DNA of 64,000 nt from Pontibacterium granulatum (GCF_029961155.1 NZ_JASBRH010000002.1:268859-332858); one strand, 5' to 3'; shown: positions 31,184 through 40,356, counted from the stretch's first letter. Notes: generated by a model not told the origin, from the sequence alone. Numbers and translations are program-made.

Positions 31184-31540
31184 ATGGCTCGCGTTAAACG
31201 TGGTGTGATTGCACGTCGTCGTCATAAGAAAGTCCTGAAGCAGGCAAAAGGTTACTACGGTGCTCGTTCTCGAGTATTCCGCGTAGCTAAACAGGCAGTT
31301 ATCAAAGCTGGTCAGTATGCATACCGTGACCGTCGTCAGCGTAAGCGTCAGTTCCGCGCTCTGTGGATTGCACGTATCAACGCTGCTGCACGTATCAACG
31401 GCATGTCTTACAGCCGTTTCATTGCTGGCCTGAAAAAAGCCAACATCGAAATCGACCGTAAGGTTCTGGCTGACCTGGCTGTATACGAGCAGGCTGGTTT
31501 TGCTGCTGTTGTAGAGAAAGCGAAAGCTGCTCTGGCATAA
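31184..31540 (+). CDS. rplT: Ribosomal protein bL20
   Basis: 118 residues, typical length for bL20: [20 protein letters not shown] and [24 protein letters not shown]. Binds 23S rRNA early in assembly and in enteric bacteria represses rpmI-rplT translation. A good AAGGAAG site precedes the ATG. A terminator hairpin follows before pheS. Confidence 0.98.
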   Translation: MARVKRGVIARRRHKKVLKQAKGYYGARSRVFRVAKQAVIKAGQYAYRDRRQRKRQFRALWIARINAAARINGMSYSRFIAGLKKANIEIDRKVLADLAVYEQAGFAAVVEKAKAALA

Positions 31541-31577
31541 GCGACCCACCTCTTGTAGGTAATTGATTATTTGAATA

Positions 31578-31609
31578 GGGGAAGGGCGCAAGCTCTTCCC
31601 TTATTTTTT
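31578..31609 (+). terminator. Rho-independent terminator/attenuator before pheS
   Basis: GGGAAGGGC, loop GCAA, GCTCTTCCC with one G-T pair, then TTATTTTTT. It ends the thrS-rplT message or acts as an attenuator for pheST. No phenylalanine-rich leader peptide was found just before it. A second weaker inverted repeat, CTCTGGT...ACCAGAG, follows at ~31615-31648. Confidence 0.85.
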
Positions 31610-31707
31610 GGGAACTCTGGTGAGCCTGTTTGGCAACTCGTACCAGAGATTTATAGCCAAGTTGGCTGAGCAGAGTTTCCTGGAACACGCTGCACGTATA
31701 TATCTGA

Positions 31708-32724
<1,017 letters not shown>

Positions 32725-32776
32725 GCAGGTCAGGACACACGATAGCGGTTAACAACAGAATTCCCAGGAAAGATAA

Positions 32777-35176
32777 ATGAAATTCAGCGAACAGTGGTTG
32801 CGCGAGCTGGTAAACCCAGCGGTAGATACAGATGAACTGGCCCATCAGGTGACTATGGCCGGTCTGGAAGTGGACGACGTCGAGTCAGTTGCCAAAGATT
32901 TCTCCGGTGTGGTTGTTGGTGAGATCCTGACGGCGGAGCAGCACCCGAATGCGGATAAGCTGCAGGTCTGTAAAGTTTCCAACGGCGTCGAAGAGTTTCA
33001 GGTGGTATGCGGTGCACCAAACGCCCGTGCCGGTCTGAAGACTGCGTTTGCAATGGTGGGGGCAAAACTGCCGACACCGGAAGGTGACACGTTCAAAATC
33101 AAGAAAGCCAAGCTGCGTCATGTAGAGTCCTTCGGCATGTTGTGCGCGGAAGACGAGCTGGGCCTGTCTGAAGACCACGGCGGTATCATGGAGCTGGCTG
33201 CAGACGCACCGGTTGGTACCGATCTGCGCGAGTACCTGAACCTGGATGACAAGATCATCGACGTAGACCTGACGCCGAACCGCGCTGACTGTCTGAGCAT
33301 CAGCGGTATCGCGCGTGAAGTGGGTGTGCTGTTTAAAGCACCGGTAACCTACGTTGAAGCGAAACCTACCGAAGCGGTTATCAACGATACCTTCCCGGTT
33401 GCGCTGGAAGCGCCACAGCAGTGCCCACGTTTTGTGGGGCGTGTGGTTCGCAACGTTAACGTACAGGCTCAGTCGCCGCTGTGGATGGTTGAGAAGCTGC
33501 GTCGTGCGGGTGTACGTTCTATTGATCCGGTTGTGGATATCACCAACTACGTACTGCAGGAGCTGGGTCAGCCGATGCACGCGTACGATCTGGACAAGCT
33601 GACTGGTGGCATCTTTGCACGTATGGCGGATCAGGGCGAAAAACTGACCCTGCTGGATGGCCAGGAAATCGAACTGAACAACGACACACTGGTTATTGCC
33701 GACCAGAACGGTCCGCTGGGTATCGCGGGTATCATGGGTGGCGAAGCATCCGGTGTGAATGCTGAAACCAAGGATGTATTCCTGGAAGCGGCGTTCTTCA
33801 ACCCAATTGCTATCGCGGGACGCGCGCGTTCTTACGGCCTGCACACCGATTCCTCCCACCGTTTTGAGCGCGGTGTGGACTGGCAGCTGCAGGCAAAAGC
33901 GATGGAGCGTGCGACCGAACTGCTGATCGAGATCTGCGGTGGTGAAGCCGGTCCTGTGATTGAAGTGGCCAGCGAAGAGAACCTGCCAAAGGTTGAAAAA
34001 ATACGTCTGCGTCACGCTAAAGTGAACAGCTACCTGTCTTTCGATATGCCGGTGGAAGAGATTGAAGAGATCCTGATTCGCTTGGGTATGTCGATCACTA
34101 AAGATGGCGACGATGCATGGCTGGTGGATGTTCCTTCCTACCGTTTCGACATCAGTATCGAAGTGGATCTGATCGAAGAGCTGGCACGTGTTTACGGCTA
34201 CAACAACCTGCCGGTACGTGTACCAAAAGCATCCCTGCCGTTCAAAGCGGACGTTGAAGCGAACATCGGCCTGACCCACATCCGTCGCACGCTGGTGGCA
34301 CGCGGTTACCAGGAAGCGATCACCTACAGCTTCATCGAAGCGGGTCTGCAGGAAAAATTCGATAACGAAAACAAAGCGGTTGCGCTGGCTAACCCGATAT
34401 CTGCGGAGATGGCGGTCATGCGTACCACCGTATGGCCTGGCCTGGTGAAAGCGGTTCAGTACAACCAGAACCGTCAGCAGAGCCGTGTACGCCTGTTCGA
34501 AACCGGTCAGCGCTTCCTGCCTCGCGGCGAGAACATGGCTGACATGCTGCAGGAGAACGTGGTGTCCGGTGTTGTGACCGGTGCTCGTCACCCTGAAGGC
34601 TGGACCGCAGGTAACGATGCCGTTGATTTCTTCGACGTTAAAGGCGATGTGGAAGCCCTGCTGGCACTGGGCGGTGCTGCGGATGAGTTTTCCTTCGTTG
34701 CCGATCGCCACGTTGCTCTGCACCCAGGTCAGACTGCACGCATCGAACGTAACGGCGAGACCATCGGTTACATGGGCGCACTGCACCCAAGCTTGGCGAA
34801 GGATCTGGGCATGAACGGTGCGGTATACCTGTTTGAACTGAGCATGGATGCAATCACTGCAGGTCGTCTGCCACGCTATGCTGAACTGTCTAAATTCCCT
34901 GAGTCCCGCCGTGACCTGGCACTGATCGTTGATGAGAAAGTTGCCTTCGAAGAGCTGCGTCAGGGGGCACTGGAAAATGCCGGCGAATACCTGAAAAACA
35001 TCACCCTATTTGACGTTTATCAGGGCCAAGGTATTGAAGTTGGACGAAAAAGTATCGCCTTGGGCTTGACCTGGCAGCATCCATCGCGCACTCTTAATGA
35101 TGATGAAATTAATGGAGCAGTAGACTCCGTTATCACTGCGCTGAAAGAAAAGTTCGGTGCATCATTACGAGAGTAA
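32777..35176 (+). CDS. pheT: Phenylalanyl-tRNA synthetase beta subunit
   Basis: 799 residues (E. coli 795). Order of domains: B1 and tRNA-binding EMAP-like domain (HPNADKLQVCKVSNG near residue 55), B3/B4 editing domain, B5 (RHAKVNSYLSFDMPVEEIEEILIRLG near 410), the inactive catalytic-like core and a C-terminal anticodon-binding ferredoxin-like domain (LPRYAELSKFPESRRDLALIVDE near 700). Start ATG 32777 with CAGGAAAG upstream; 52 bp after pheS. Confidence 0.98.
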   Translation: MKFSEQWLRELVNPAVDTDELAHQVTMAGLEVDDVESVAKDFSGVVVGEILTAEQHPNADKLQVCKVSNGVEEFQVVCGAPNARAGLKTAFAMVGAKLPTPEGDTFKIKKAKLRHVESFGMLCAEDELGLSEDHGGIMELAADAPVGTDLREYLNLDDKIIDVDLTPNRADCLSISGIAREVGVLFKAPVTYVEAKPTEAVINDTFPVALEAPQQCPRFVGRVVRNVNVQAQSPLWMVEKLRRAGVRSIDPVVDITNYVLQELGQPMHAYDLDKLTGGIFARMADQGEKLTLLDGQEIELNNDTLVIADQNGPLGIAGIMGGEASGVNAETKDVFLEAAFFNPIAIAGRARSYGLHTDSSHRFERGVDWQLQAKAMERATELLIEICGGEAGPVIEVASEENLPKVEKIRLRHAKVNSYLSFDMPVEEIEEILIRLGMSITKDGDDAWLVDVPSYRFDISIEVDLIEELARVYGYNNLPVRVPKASLPFKADVEANIGLTHIRRTLVARGYQEAITYSFIEAGLQEKFDNENKAVALANPISAEMAVMRTTVWPGLVKAVQYNQNRQQSRVRLFETGQRFLPRGENMADMLQENVVSGVVTGARHPEGWTAGNDAVDFFDVKGDVEALLALGGAADEFSFVADRHVALHPGQTARIERNGETIGYMGALHPSLAKDLGMNGAVYLFELSMDAITAGRLPRYAELSKFPESRRDLALIVDEKVAFEELRQGALENAGEYLKNITLFDVYQGQGIEVGRKSIALGLTWQHPSRTLNDDEINGAVDSVITALKEKFGASLRE

Positions 35177-35194
35177 ACGACAAGGGTGACTGTC

Positions 35195-35500
35195 ATGGGC
35201 TCGTTGACTAAAGCTGATATGGCCGAGCGTCTGTTTGAAGAACTTGGTTTGAATAAACGTGAAGCCAAAGATATGGTTGAGTCGTTTTTCGATGAGATTC
35301 GCGAAAGTCTGGCGACCAATGAGCAAGTGAAGTTGTCGGGTTTCGGCAACTTCGATCTGCGGGATAAAGGTCAGCGTCCTGGCCGTAATCCAAAGACGGG
35401 TGAAGAGGTGCCGATCTCGGCGCGTCGGGTTGTCACCTTCCGTCCTGGGCAGAAACTAAAGGATCGTGTAGAGGCTTATGCGGGACAGCGAGAACAGTAA
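35195..35500 (+). CDS. ihfA: Integration host factor alpha subunit
   Basis: 101 residues from ATG 35195 ([32 protein letters not shown]). DNA-bending HU/IHF fold with the beta-arm [27 protein letters not shown], whose proline intercalates DNA. AAGGGTG upstream supports this start over GTG 35186. Its end overlaps the MerR gene by 23 bp. IHF would also assist the sigma-54 activator encoded on the island, should that use bent enhancers. Confidence 0.97.
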   Translation: MGSLTKADMAERLFEELGLNKREAKDMVESFFDEIRESLATNEQVKLSGFGNFDLRDKGQRPGRNPKTGEEVPISARRVVTFRPGQKLKDRVEAYAGQREQ

Positions 35501-35840
35501 CGCTCCAGATTCTGTTCCTATTCCCAATAAGCGATACTTTACGATTGGTGAGGTTGGCAAACTCTGTGACCTGAAGCCGCACGTATTGCGCTACTGGGAA
35601 CAGGAGTTTGAACAGATTGAGCCGGTCAAACGGAACAACCGTCGCTACTATCAGTGTCAGGATGTTCTGCTTATCCGTCAGATCAAAGGCCTGCTGCATG
35701 AGCAAGGCTATACCATCAGTGGTGCCCGCCAATATCTGGCAGGGGATAACAACGGTGACGATCAGACGAAATATAAGCAACTGCTCAGACAGACCATCAC
35801 CGAACTGGAAGACCTGCTTGTAACCCTGAAGCAGGTCTGA
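35478..35840 (+). CDS. MerR-family regulator downstream of ihfA
   Basis: 120 residues. MerR winged helix at residues ~19-88: [49 protein letters not shown]; the RYWEQEF variant belongs to the CarA/MlrA-like branch. A short C-terminal helix follows ([15 protein letters not shown]), with no metal-binding cysteines. Overlaps ihfA by 23 bp. This ihfA-merR pair is common in gammaproteobacteria; the function is not known to me. Confidence 0.9.
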   Translation: MRDSENSNAPDSVPIPNKRYFTIGEVGKLCDLKPHVLRYWEQEFEQIEPVKRNNRRYYQCQDVLLIRQIKGLLHEQGYTISGARQYLAGDNNGDDQTKYKQLLRQTITELEDLLVTLKQV

Positions 35841-35912
35841 AACCTTCCCTGAATCAAACTCTTAAGCTAGTATGGCTAGCTCTAACAGAGCGTTTCTCGC
35901 TCTGGCCACAGT

Positions 35913-35989
35913 CGGGATGTAGCGCAGCTTGGTAGCGCACCTGCATGGGGTGCAGGGGGTCGAAGGTTCAAATCCTTTCATCCCGACCA
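35913..35989 (+). tRNA. tRNA-Pro(GGG)
   Basis: 77 nt cloverleaf. Acceptor stem CGGGATG/CATCCCG, D arm with AGCGCAGCTTGGTAGCGCA, anticodon stem CCTGC/GCAGG around loop ATGGGGT (anticodon GGG), T arm with GGTTCAAATCC, encoded CCA end. It marks the boundary between core genes and the AT-richer island, and its 3' part is the likely attachment site. Confidence 0.95.
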
Positions 35990-36028
35990 TATAAATCAAT
36001 AAGTTGAAGAGTTTTGTTTCTCTCTCTT

Positions 36029-36862
36029 TTATTGTCTGGTAAGTTTTCTTGGTTTTGGTGCCCGTTTCGTGCCCAATTGTCTTTGTCTAACCTGTTCTTG
36101 AAGTTTTTTGCTCAGGCGCTTTCTGCGCCTCTCTGAGAGTATGTTTTTTGTACTGCGTCTCTTCTTTACAACTAATGTGATTGTTTTTCTCTTGTGTAGA
36201 GGCTCTTTGGAAGAGCTTGTTTGAGAGAGGGCTTGGACTGTTGCTGGCGTATGGCTGCTTTCTGGAGATTTTCTTAGGGCTTCGAGTTCGTCCTTTGTTT
36301 CTTCGTGCTTCCGATTAAGTAGATTTAAGGTTTCCTGCAGCTCTTTGTATTTCTGGTTGAGAGTTTCTAGGTCCGATAGAGCTTTCTGATGGTCCTTCAG
36401 TGGGATAGCGCCGAGGACTTCGTTCCATCTTTCTCTGTTACGTATCTCCCGTACCTCAAGCTGTCGTTTCTTTCTTTCCTGTTTCTCCTGCTTATATTGG
36501 TCAGTAATCAGAGCCTCAAGCGCTTGATTGCGTGTGCCTCCAAGCTGTCTGGCTAAGTAGTCTAGTTGCGTATTTACACTCTTGGATAGCACGAAACTGT
36601 GTTGTTCTTTATTACGTTTTCTATTCGACTTGCGGTATCGCTCTTGCCGCCAGGCGGCCCTCATCTTTTCTATTAGCTCTCTGTCTTCAGGAATGTCTCT
36701 GACTGTGTTTATAAAACTAACGATTTGAGTGCTTGGTTCTAAGTGATGGTATTGGTTGCTTAAAAATCCGGGCCATTTTTTGGTTAGGTATTTGTATGTC
36801 CACTCACACTGTTGCTGATCGTTGAGGTCAATCCATTGAGTAATTTTTTCAGTGTGTGACAT
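36029..36862 (-). CDS. MatP-like ribbon-helix-helix protein with coiled coil and basic tail
   Basis: 277 residues. Residues ~15-125 resemble E. coli MatP (organiser of the Ter macrodomain): an aromatic YKYLTKKW segment near 24, a basic helical segment RELIEKMRAAWRQERYRKSNRKR at 61-83 and a ribbon-helix-helix SFVLSKSVNTQLDYLARQLGGTRNQALEALITD at 89-121, which aligns with the DNA-binding part of MatP as I remember it. MatP itself is ~150 residues; here a coiled coil (~155-205) and a very basic tail rich in Lys/Arg (~220-277) are added. First island gene after the tRNA, divergent from a winged-helix protein, with MatP-site-like palindromes between. It could condense or position island DNA, or be a repressor. 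AGGA lies 7 nt before the start. Confidence 0.6.
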   Translation of the reverse strand: MSHTEKITQWIDLNDQQQCEWTYKYLTKKWPGFLSNQYHHLEPSTQIVSFINTVRDIPEDRELIEKMRAAWRQERYRKSNRKRNKEQHSFVLSKSVNTQLDYLARQLGGTRNQALEALITDQYKQEKQERKKRQLEVREIRNRERWNEVLGAIPLKDHQKALSDLETLNQKYKELQETLNLLNRKHEETKDELEALRKSPESSHTPATVQALSQTSSSKEPLHKRKTITLVVKKRRSTKNILSERRRKRLSKKLQEQVRQRQLGTKRAPKPRKLTRQ

Positions 36863-36918
36863 ATTTCGTCCTACTAAGTCGTTTAGAACTGATTCATCAA
36901 TAAGATAAATTAAGACAC

Positions 36919-36942
36919 GTTACATGTAACGTTACACGTAAC
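36919..36942. promoter_or_regulatory. Two adjacent GTTAC-N2-GTAAC palindromes
   Basis: GTTACATGTAAC (36919-36930) is followed directly by GTTACACGTAAC (36931-36942), that is two 12-bp sites in tandem within the divergent promoter region. The half-site order resembles matS, the MatP target (GTGAC-N3-GTCAC), but with a 2-bp centre. Probable operator for the MatP-like protein or the winged-helix protein. Confidence 0.6.
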
Positions 36943-36999
36943 GAAAATAAATAGTACTATTTTTAACCCAGGGGTTATCATGAGATAAAAGTTACTTAC

Positions 37000-37010
37000 G
37001 TTACATGTTC
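37000..37010. promoter_or_regulatory. Third, degenerate GTTACATGT site
   Basis: GTTACATGTTC repeats the left arm and centre of the 36919 palindrome, with another GTTAC at 36991. It overlaps an in-frame ATG at 37005 that lacks a Shine-Dalgarno sequence, which supports the downstream start of the next gene. Confidence 0.4.
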
Positions 37011-37022
37011 ATTGGAGAGGAT

Positions 37023-38345
37023 ATGCATATAGCTGTATTGCAGACGGAGTTGATTGGAGCTAGCCCAGAGATTAGATATTTCTTAGTTGCCTATATTTAT
37101 CAGTTTGGCGACAGGGTTGTGCATCATACGGTTAAGGAATTATCGCTAAAGCTAGGTGTATCTACTCATGTGGTTTCGGACGCAATTAGTTACTTTGAGA
37201 AACGAGGATGGTTGGTCCGAGAAAGGAATGTATCAGGCCGTGGTCGGCCTAGTTTCACTTATGTTCTTAAGAGTCAATGTAGAAGCTCTCTTCAGACTTG
37301 TTCTGATGAGATTTCATTGAAGCAGACAGGTGCTATCGCATCGTTGCTCAAACTGGATTGTTGTTCAGAAAAGATTTCCAAAACGCAGCGCCTAAGCATA
37401 TCGAATAAATTGTTTCTTGGGGTGTTGCTGGCACATATGGATGCATGCGGCGTAGTGAGGTCTCTTGGTCGTTCGGACTTAAGGAGATTAACTGGGATGA
37501 GTGATGAGCGATTAAAGTCTCAGCTCAAGAAAATGCTCGCTCTTGGTTATGTCCGAACTTACGTCGCTGGCGCAACGCATCGTTTGTTGTTTGGGGCCGC
37601 CAAGGGCTCTTACTATCTAAATCTACCTAAACTGTACGATGGGTACTCCACAGCTGGAGTTATAGTGTTTTGTAAGAATACCAATTTCCGAATGGGGGCG
37701 GGGGCGTTGTTTAGCGAAATGAATCGGCTTCAGGGAATTGGTAGGTACAAAGAATGTGAAGAAGGGCTATTGAACCCGGACAGAGTAGTGTTACAGATGG
37801 AAGGTAGGGTTTGTTTAGTAGCGAAGGGGGTTGAAAAGCTGTTCATGTTTTTTAACGAGAAGACCTCATCTCGTTTTCAAATGTATTTTCAGTCCAAGTT
37901 GAACGAATATGCATCTGACCTGCTTTCCAGAAGTTGGGGTAATTTGCTTTGCGAGACATGGGAGGGGGATAAGTATGTGAAAGATAAAATTGAGAAAGAA
38001 CTTAAAAATATTTCGCTATCAAATCCTTCTTTTCAAAAAGATCCAACAGAAGATCAGTGGAATGAGCTAGCCTCTCTGATCTATCGGTTGTCGCTTCGAA
38101 TAGCTGTGAAAGTTCGTAAGCTACAGCATGCAAGCACAGAGATTCCTATGTGTGAAATGGATCATGTGATTCACCTGTCTCCCTTTCTTCAAGGTGTTTT
38201 CACTCTAGTTGTTGAATCACATCCAAAGGAGCTGGAGTCATCCGCAAAAGAGTGGCGGAAAGTTGGTGTTGATGGAGATGTCATGGTGCGATACGAAAGC
38301 GAGGAAAAGGTGCCGAAAGAGCTGCGAGAACTCCTCAAACTATGA
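37023..38345 (+). CDS. Island protein with two winged-helix-like domains, function unknown
   Basis: 440 residues from ATG 37023, which has GGAG 5 nt upstream; ATG 37005 has none and lies inside an operator-like repeat. Residues ~5-75 look like a winged helix (LSLKLGVSTHVVSDAISYFEKRGWLVRERNVSGRGRPSFTYVL). A second one is likely around 140-195 (SLGRSDLRRLTGMSDERLKSQLKKMLALGYVRTYV). The remainder is helical without a recognised motif. It is divergent from the MatP-like gene with shared operator-like palindromes. It could be a regulator or a replication initiator of the element; the sequence does not decide. Confidence 0.6.
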   Translation: MHIAVLQTELIGASPEIRYFLVAYIYQFGDRVVHHTVKELSLKLGVSTHVVSDAISYFEKRGWLVRERNVSGRGRPSFTYVLKSQCRSSLQTCSDEISLKQTGAIASLLKLDCCSEKISKTQRLSISNKLFLGVLLAHMDACGVVRSLGRSDLRRLTGMSDERLKSQLKKMLALGYVRTYVAGATHRLLFGAAKGSYYLNLPKLYDGYSTAGVIVFCKNTNFRMGAGALFSEMNRLQGIGRYKECEEGLLNPDRVVLQMEGRVCLVAKGVEKLFMFFNEKTSSRFQMYFQSKLNEYASDLLSRSWGNLLCETWEGDKYVKDKIEKELKNISLSNPSFQKDPTEDQWNELASLIYRLSLRIAVKVRKLQHASTEIPMCEMDHVIHLSPFLQGVFTLVVESHPKELESSAKEWRKVGVDGDVMVRYESEEKVPKELRELLKL

Positions 38346-38354
38346 AGTGCGACA

Positions 38355-38486
38355 ATGCCCGTCTATGAACTAATTCCAGAGCTGGACTTGGCCCAAAGGG
38401 ACTGGCATCTAAGGGATGTAGTTCATCAAATTTACGCTGCAATGAGGTTCAGAATTGTTGGTTTGGTAGTATTTATTAGGTTTTGA
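38355..38486 (+). CDS. Possible 43-residue ORF
   Basis: A short reading frame (MPVYELIPELDLAQRDWHLR at its start) fills most of the 207 bp gap before the Gp2-like gene. No clear ribosome binding site precedes it and no family is recognised. It may be a remnant. Confidence 0.2.
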   Translation: MPVYELIPELDLAQRDWHLRDVVHQIYAAMRFRIVGLVVFIRF

Positions 38487-38519
38487 GGGCATGTAGTAAA
38501 AAAATATTATCTTTGCCTC

Positions 38520-38544
38520 TCCTATGAATCAAAACATCATAGGA
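38520..38544 (+). promoter_or_regulatory. Hairpin that overlaps the ribosome binding site of the Gp2-like gene
   Basis: TCCTATGA (38520-38527) and TCATAGGA (38537-38544) form a perfect 8-bp stem with a 9-nt loop. The right arm shares AGGA with the Shine-Dalgarno stretch AGGAAGGG (38541-38548) of the gene starting at 38553, so folding would hide part of it. Confidence 0.5.
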
Positions 38545-38552
38545 AGGGTTTC

Positions 38553-39209
38553 ATGAACAGTAATCAACTAGCTAGCTACGGTCCACTAAATAACCACTAT
38601 CAGTCGAGAATAGAAGAGACAATACAATATGCTCTATCCGAGTATCCACGAACTTTGGCAATTAGGGTAGATCTGCGGTTGCCTGATCAAGTGGGTTCCT
38701 TGTACGGAAGTTCGGATGATCCCCTGATAGCATCTATACGAACAGATTCGGCTGTGATTTCAAGATTCTTTGCGTCTCTAAATGCTCAGATCTCAGCGGA
38801 TGTTCAGCGCAAGATTGTCGAAGGAAAAAGAGCCTACCCATGTACGTTGAGGTACGTGTGGGTGAGGGAAAAAAATAAACAGCACAAAGATCACTACCAT
38901 GTAGTGCTGCTGTTGAATAAAGATGCTTACCATACATTGGGTAGCTACCAATCTTCTGGACCTAACTTGGCTAACCGCATTCGTAAAGCATGGCTTAGTG
39001 CTTTAGGCTTGTACCCAGATACGGAGGTTGGTTTTTTTGGGAGTTTGGTTCATTTTCCTGAAAATCCCTATTACATTCTGAATGTTAATGATCCCGCTCA
39101 GTTCAATGAAACGTACAGAAATCTAATATTTCGGACGAGCTATTTAGCCAAAAAAGAAACCAAGCATTACGATGACGGAAATCGTTGGTTTGGTTGCAGT
39201 CGACGTTAG
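38553..39209 (+). CDS. Inovirus Gp2/YagK-YfjJ family protein (HUH-like replication protein)
   Basis: 218 residues. Matches the YagK/YfjJ C-terminal (inovirus Gp2) family found in CP4-type islands and satellites of E. coli. Visible: LAIRVDLRLPDQ near residue 36, YPCTLRYVWVREKNKQHKDHYHVVLLLNKD near 95-124 with a His-x-His (HYH, 114-116), GFFGSLVHFPENPYYILN near 155 and FRTSYLAKKETK near 190. The layout resembles HUH replication initiators, but a catalytic Tyr cannot be assigned with certainty. Typical companion of AlpA and RadC-like genes, both of which follow. Confidence 0.75.
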   Translation: MNSNQLASYGPLNNHYQSRIEETIQYALSEYPRTLAIRVDLRLPDQVGSLYGSSDDPLIASIRTDSAVISRFFASLNAQISADVQRKIVEGKRAYPCTLRYVWVREKNKQHKDHYHVVLLLNKDAYHTLGSYQSSGPNLANRIRKAWLSALGLYPDTEVGFFGSLVHFPENPYYILNVNDPAQFNETYRNLIFRTSYLAKKETKHYDDGNRWFGCSRR

Positions 39210-39233
39210 GTCGACTGCATACCCTGTTCCTCC

Positions 39234-39710
39234 TCACAGAAGCCCTCGTTCAGCAAAAGAAACGCTGTTCTGTCCCACCACGATGTGATCCAGGACGCGG
39301 ACATCAATCAAGGCCAAAGACTCAACAAGCCGTTGGGTGATTGATATGTCAGCGCTGGATGGCTCGGCGATACCTGAAGGGTGGTTGTGGGCGAATATGA
39401 CGGCAGCGGCATTATCCGCCAAAACAGCTTTTACGACTTCTCTTGGATAAATGCTTGCTGAATCAATCGTGCCAAAAAACAGCTCTTTGAAATCGATAAG
39501 TCTGTGCCGGTTGTCTAGTAGCATCACCCCGAAAACCTCGCGTTCATAATGACTCATTTTGAACTCTAAAAAGGCTTTAGCTTTTTCTGGGGCGCTATAG
39601 ACGTCTGATTCTATCAGTTGCTGAGCAAGGATCTCAGAGGCTTTTTCCAGGATCTGGTGCTGAGTTAAAGGGCCGTTGAGGACATAAGTGGTATCTGCAG
39701 AGTTGTGCAT
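39234..39710 (-). CDS. RadC-like JAB-domain protein
   Basis: 158 residues, shorter than chromosomal RadC because the N-terminal helix-hairpin-helix domain is missing, as in the island proteins YeeS, YkfG and YfjY. JAB metal motif: FAHNHPSG (His 108 and His 110) and Asp 121 in PSSADISITQRL. Function of these proteins is unsettled; they are reliable markers of CP4/P4-like islands and ICEs. Convergent with the Gp2-like gene. Confidence 0.9.
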   Translation of the reverse strand: MHNSADTTYVLNGPLTQHQILEKASEILAQQLIESDVYSAPEKAKAFLEFKMSHYEREVFGVMLLDNRHRLIDFKELFFGTIDSASIYPREVVKAVLADNAAAVIFAHNHPSGIAEPSSADISITQRLVESLALIDVRVLDHIVVGQNSVSFAERGLL

Positions 39711-39780
39711 AGTTTCTTCTCCAGTGTTTTTGGGTTATGCACATAGGTGATATAGGTTCAAAAAAAAGCTGAATGTAAGA

Positions 39781-39812
39781 ACGGGAGAGCCAGTAGGCTC
39801 TCCCGTTTGTTT
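39781..39812. terminator. Strong hairpin terminator
   Basis: ACGGGAGAGCC, loop AGTA, GGCTCTCCCGT: a perfect 11-bp stem followed on the plus strand by TTGTTTTT. No plus-strand gene precedes it at once. On the minus strand it immediately follows the two microprotein ORFs and precedes radC, so it probably ends their transcript. Confidence 0.75.
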
Positions 39813-39826
39813 TTCTGCCTTAGTGA

Positions 39827-39919
39827 CTAGAGGTCTTCGGATACTGCCCAGTTGTAACCAGCAACAACACCGATGACAAAGAGCTCTGCAGCAGGTTTAG
39901 CGGTTAAAAATGCGAACAT
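39827..39919 (-). CDS. 30-residue membrane microprotein B
   Basis: ORF of 30 codons (starts MFAFLTAKPAAELFVIGVVA, ends AVSEDL). It has one hydrophobic stretch and an excellent ribosome binding site, AAAGGAG 7 nt before the ATG. It overlaps the end of microprotein A by 23 bp in another frame. It is too short for standard gene finding. Coding is supported by the ribosome binding site, by the shared pattern FV-x-G-(I/V)-x2-G with microprotein A, and by the terminator just after it. Function unknown; a small toxin-like or membrane-anchored regulatory peptide is possible. Confidence 0.5.
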   Translation of the reverse strand: MFAFLTAKPAAELFVIGVVAGYNWAVSEDL

Positions 39920-39989
39920 TGTCGTTCTCCTTTAGGGAGCAATAGATGCCAACACCGGTGATAAAGCCAGCAACGAATACAATTGGCAT
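39897..39989 (-). CDS. 30-residue membrane microprotein A
   Basis: ORF of 30 codons (starts MPIVFVAGFITGVGIYCSLK, ends RIFNR) with TAAGGAG 6 nt before the ATG. One hydrophobic segment at residues 2-16, then a polar tail. The ribosome binding site context AAGGAGAAC is the same as that of microprotein B, and both are 30 residues long, which suggests a tandem duplication or a functional pair. No family recognised. Confidence 0.5.
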   Translation of the reverse strand: MPIVFVAGFITGVGIYCSLKENDNVRIFNR

Positions 39990-40167
39990 AAGGTTCTCCT
40001 TACTTGCGTTTTGAAGTGAATGAGCGTCGGTTATCCACCGAGCGTTTGGATGGTGCAGGTAGGTAATATCTATCTGAAATTTCGGTGAAACAGCTTTAGG
40101 CGTTGGACTCAGAATAATTTATTACTAGCGCCCCGTATCTCATGACCTAATTCAAGAGGAACGAGTC

Positions 40168-40356
40168 ATGAGACTGATCAAACTGAAGGAAGTAATGAAC
40201 ACCACAGGGTTGGCACGCTCTACTATCTACAAATACATCTCGGAGGGGGCTTTTCCAAAGCCAGTTTCGCTGGGAGAACGCGCGGTTGCATGGGTAGAAA
40301 GCGAAGTAAGCGACTGGATTCTAGACAAGATCGAGAAGCGTGATTTGGCGAGCTAA
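40168..40356 (+). CDS. alpA: AlpA-family excisionase/regulator
   Basis: 62 residues: MRLIKLKEVMNTTGLARSTIYKYISEGAFPKPVSLGERAVAWVESEVSDWI, the complete AlpA (phage transcriptional regulator/MerR-like HTH) pattern. In E. coli CP4-57 AlpA activates the island integrase and excision. Here no integrase is in the window; it may lie beyond the right edge. Ribosome binding site GAGGA 8 nt upstream. Stands just ahead of the CARF regulator. Confidence 0.92.
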   Translation: MRLIKLKEVMNTTGLARSTIYKYISEGAFPKPVSLGERAVAWVESEVSDWILDKIEKRDLAS

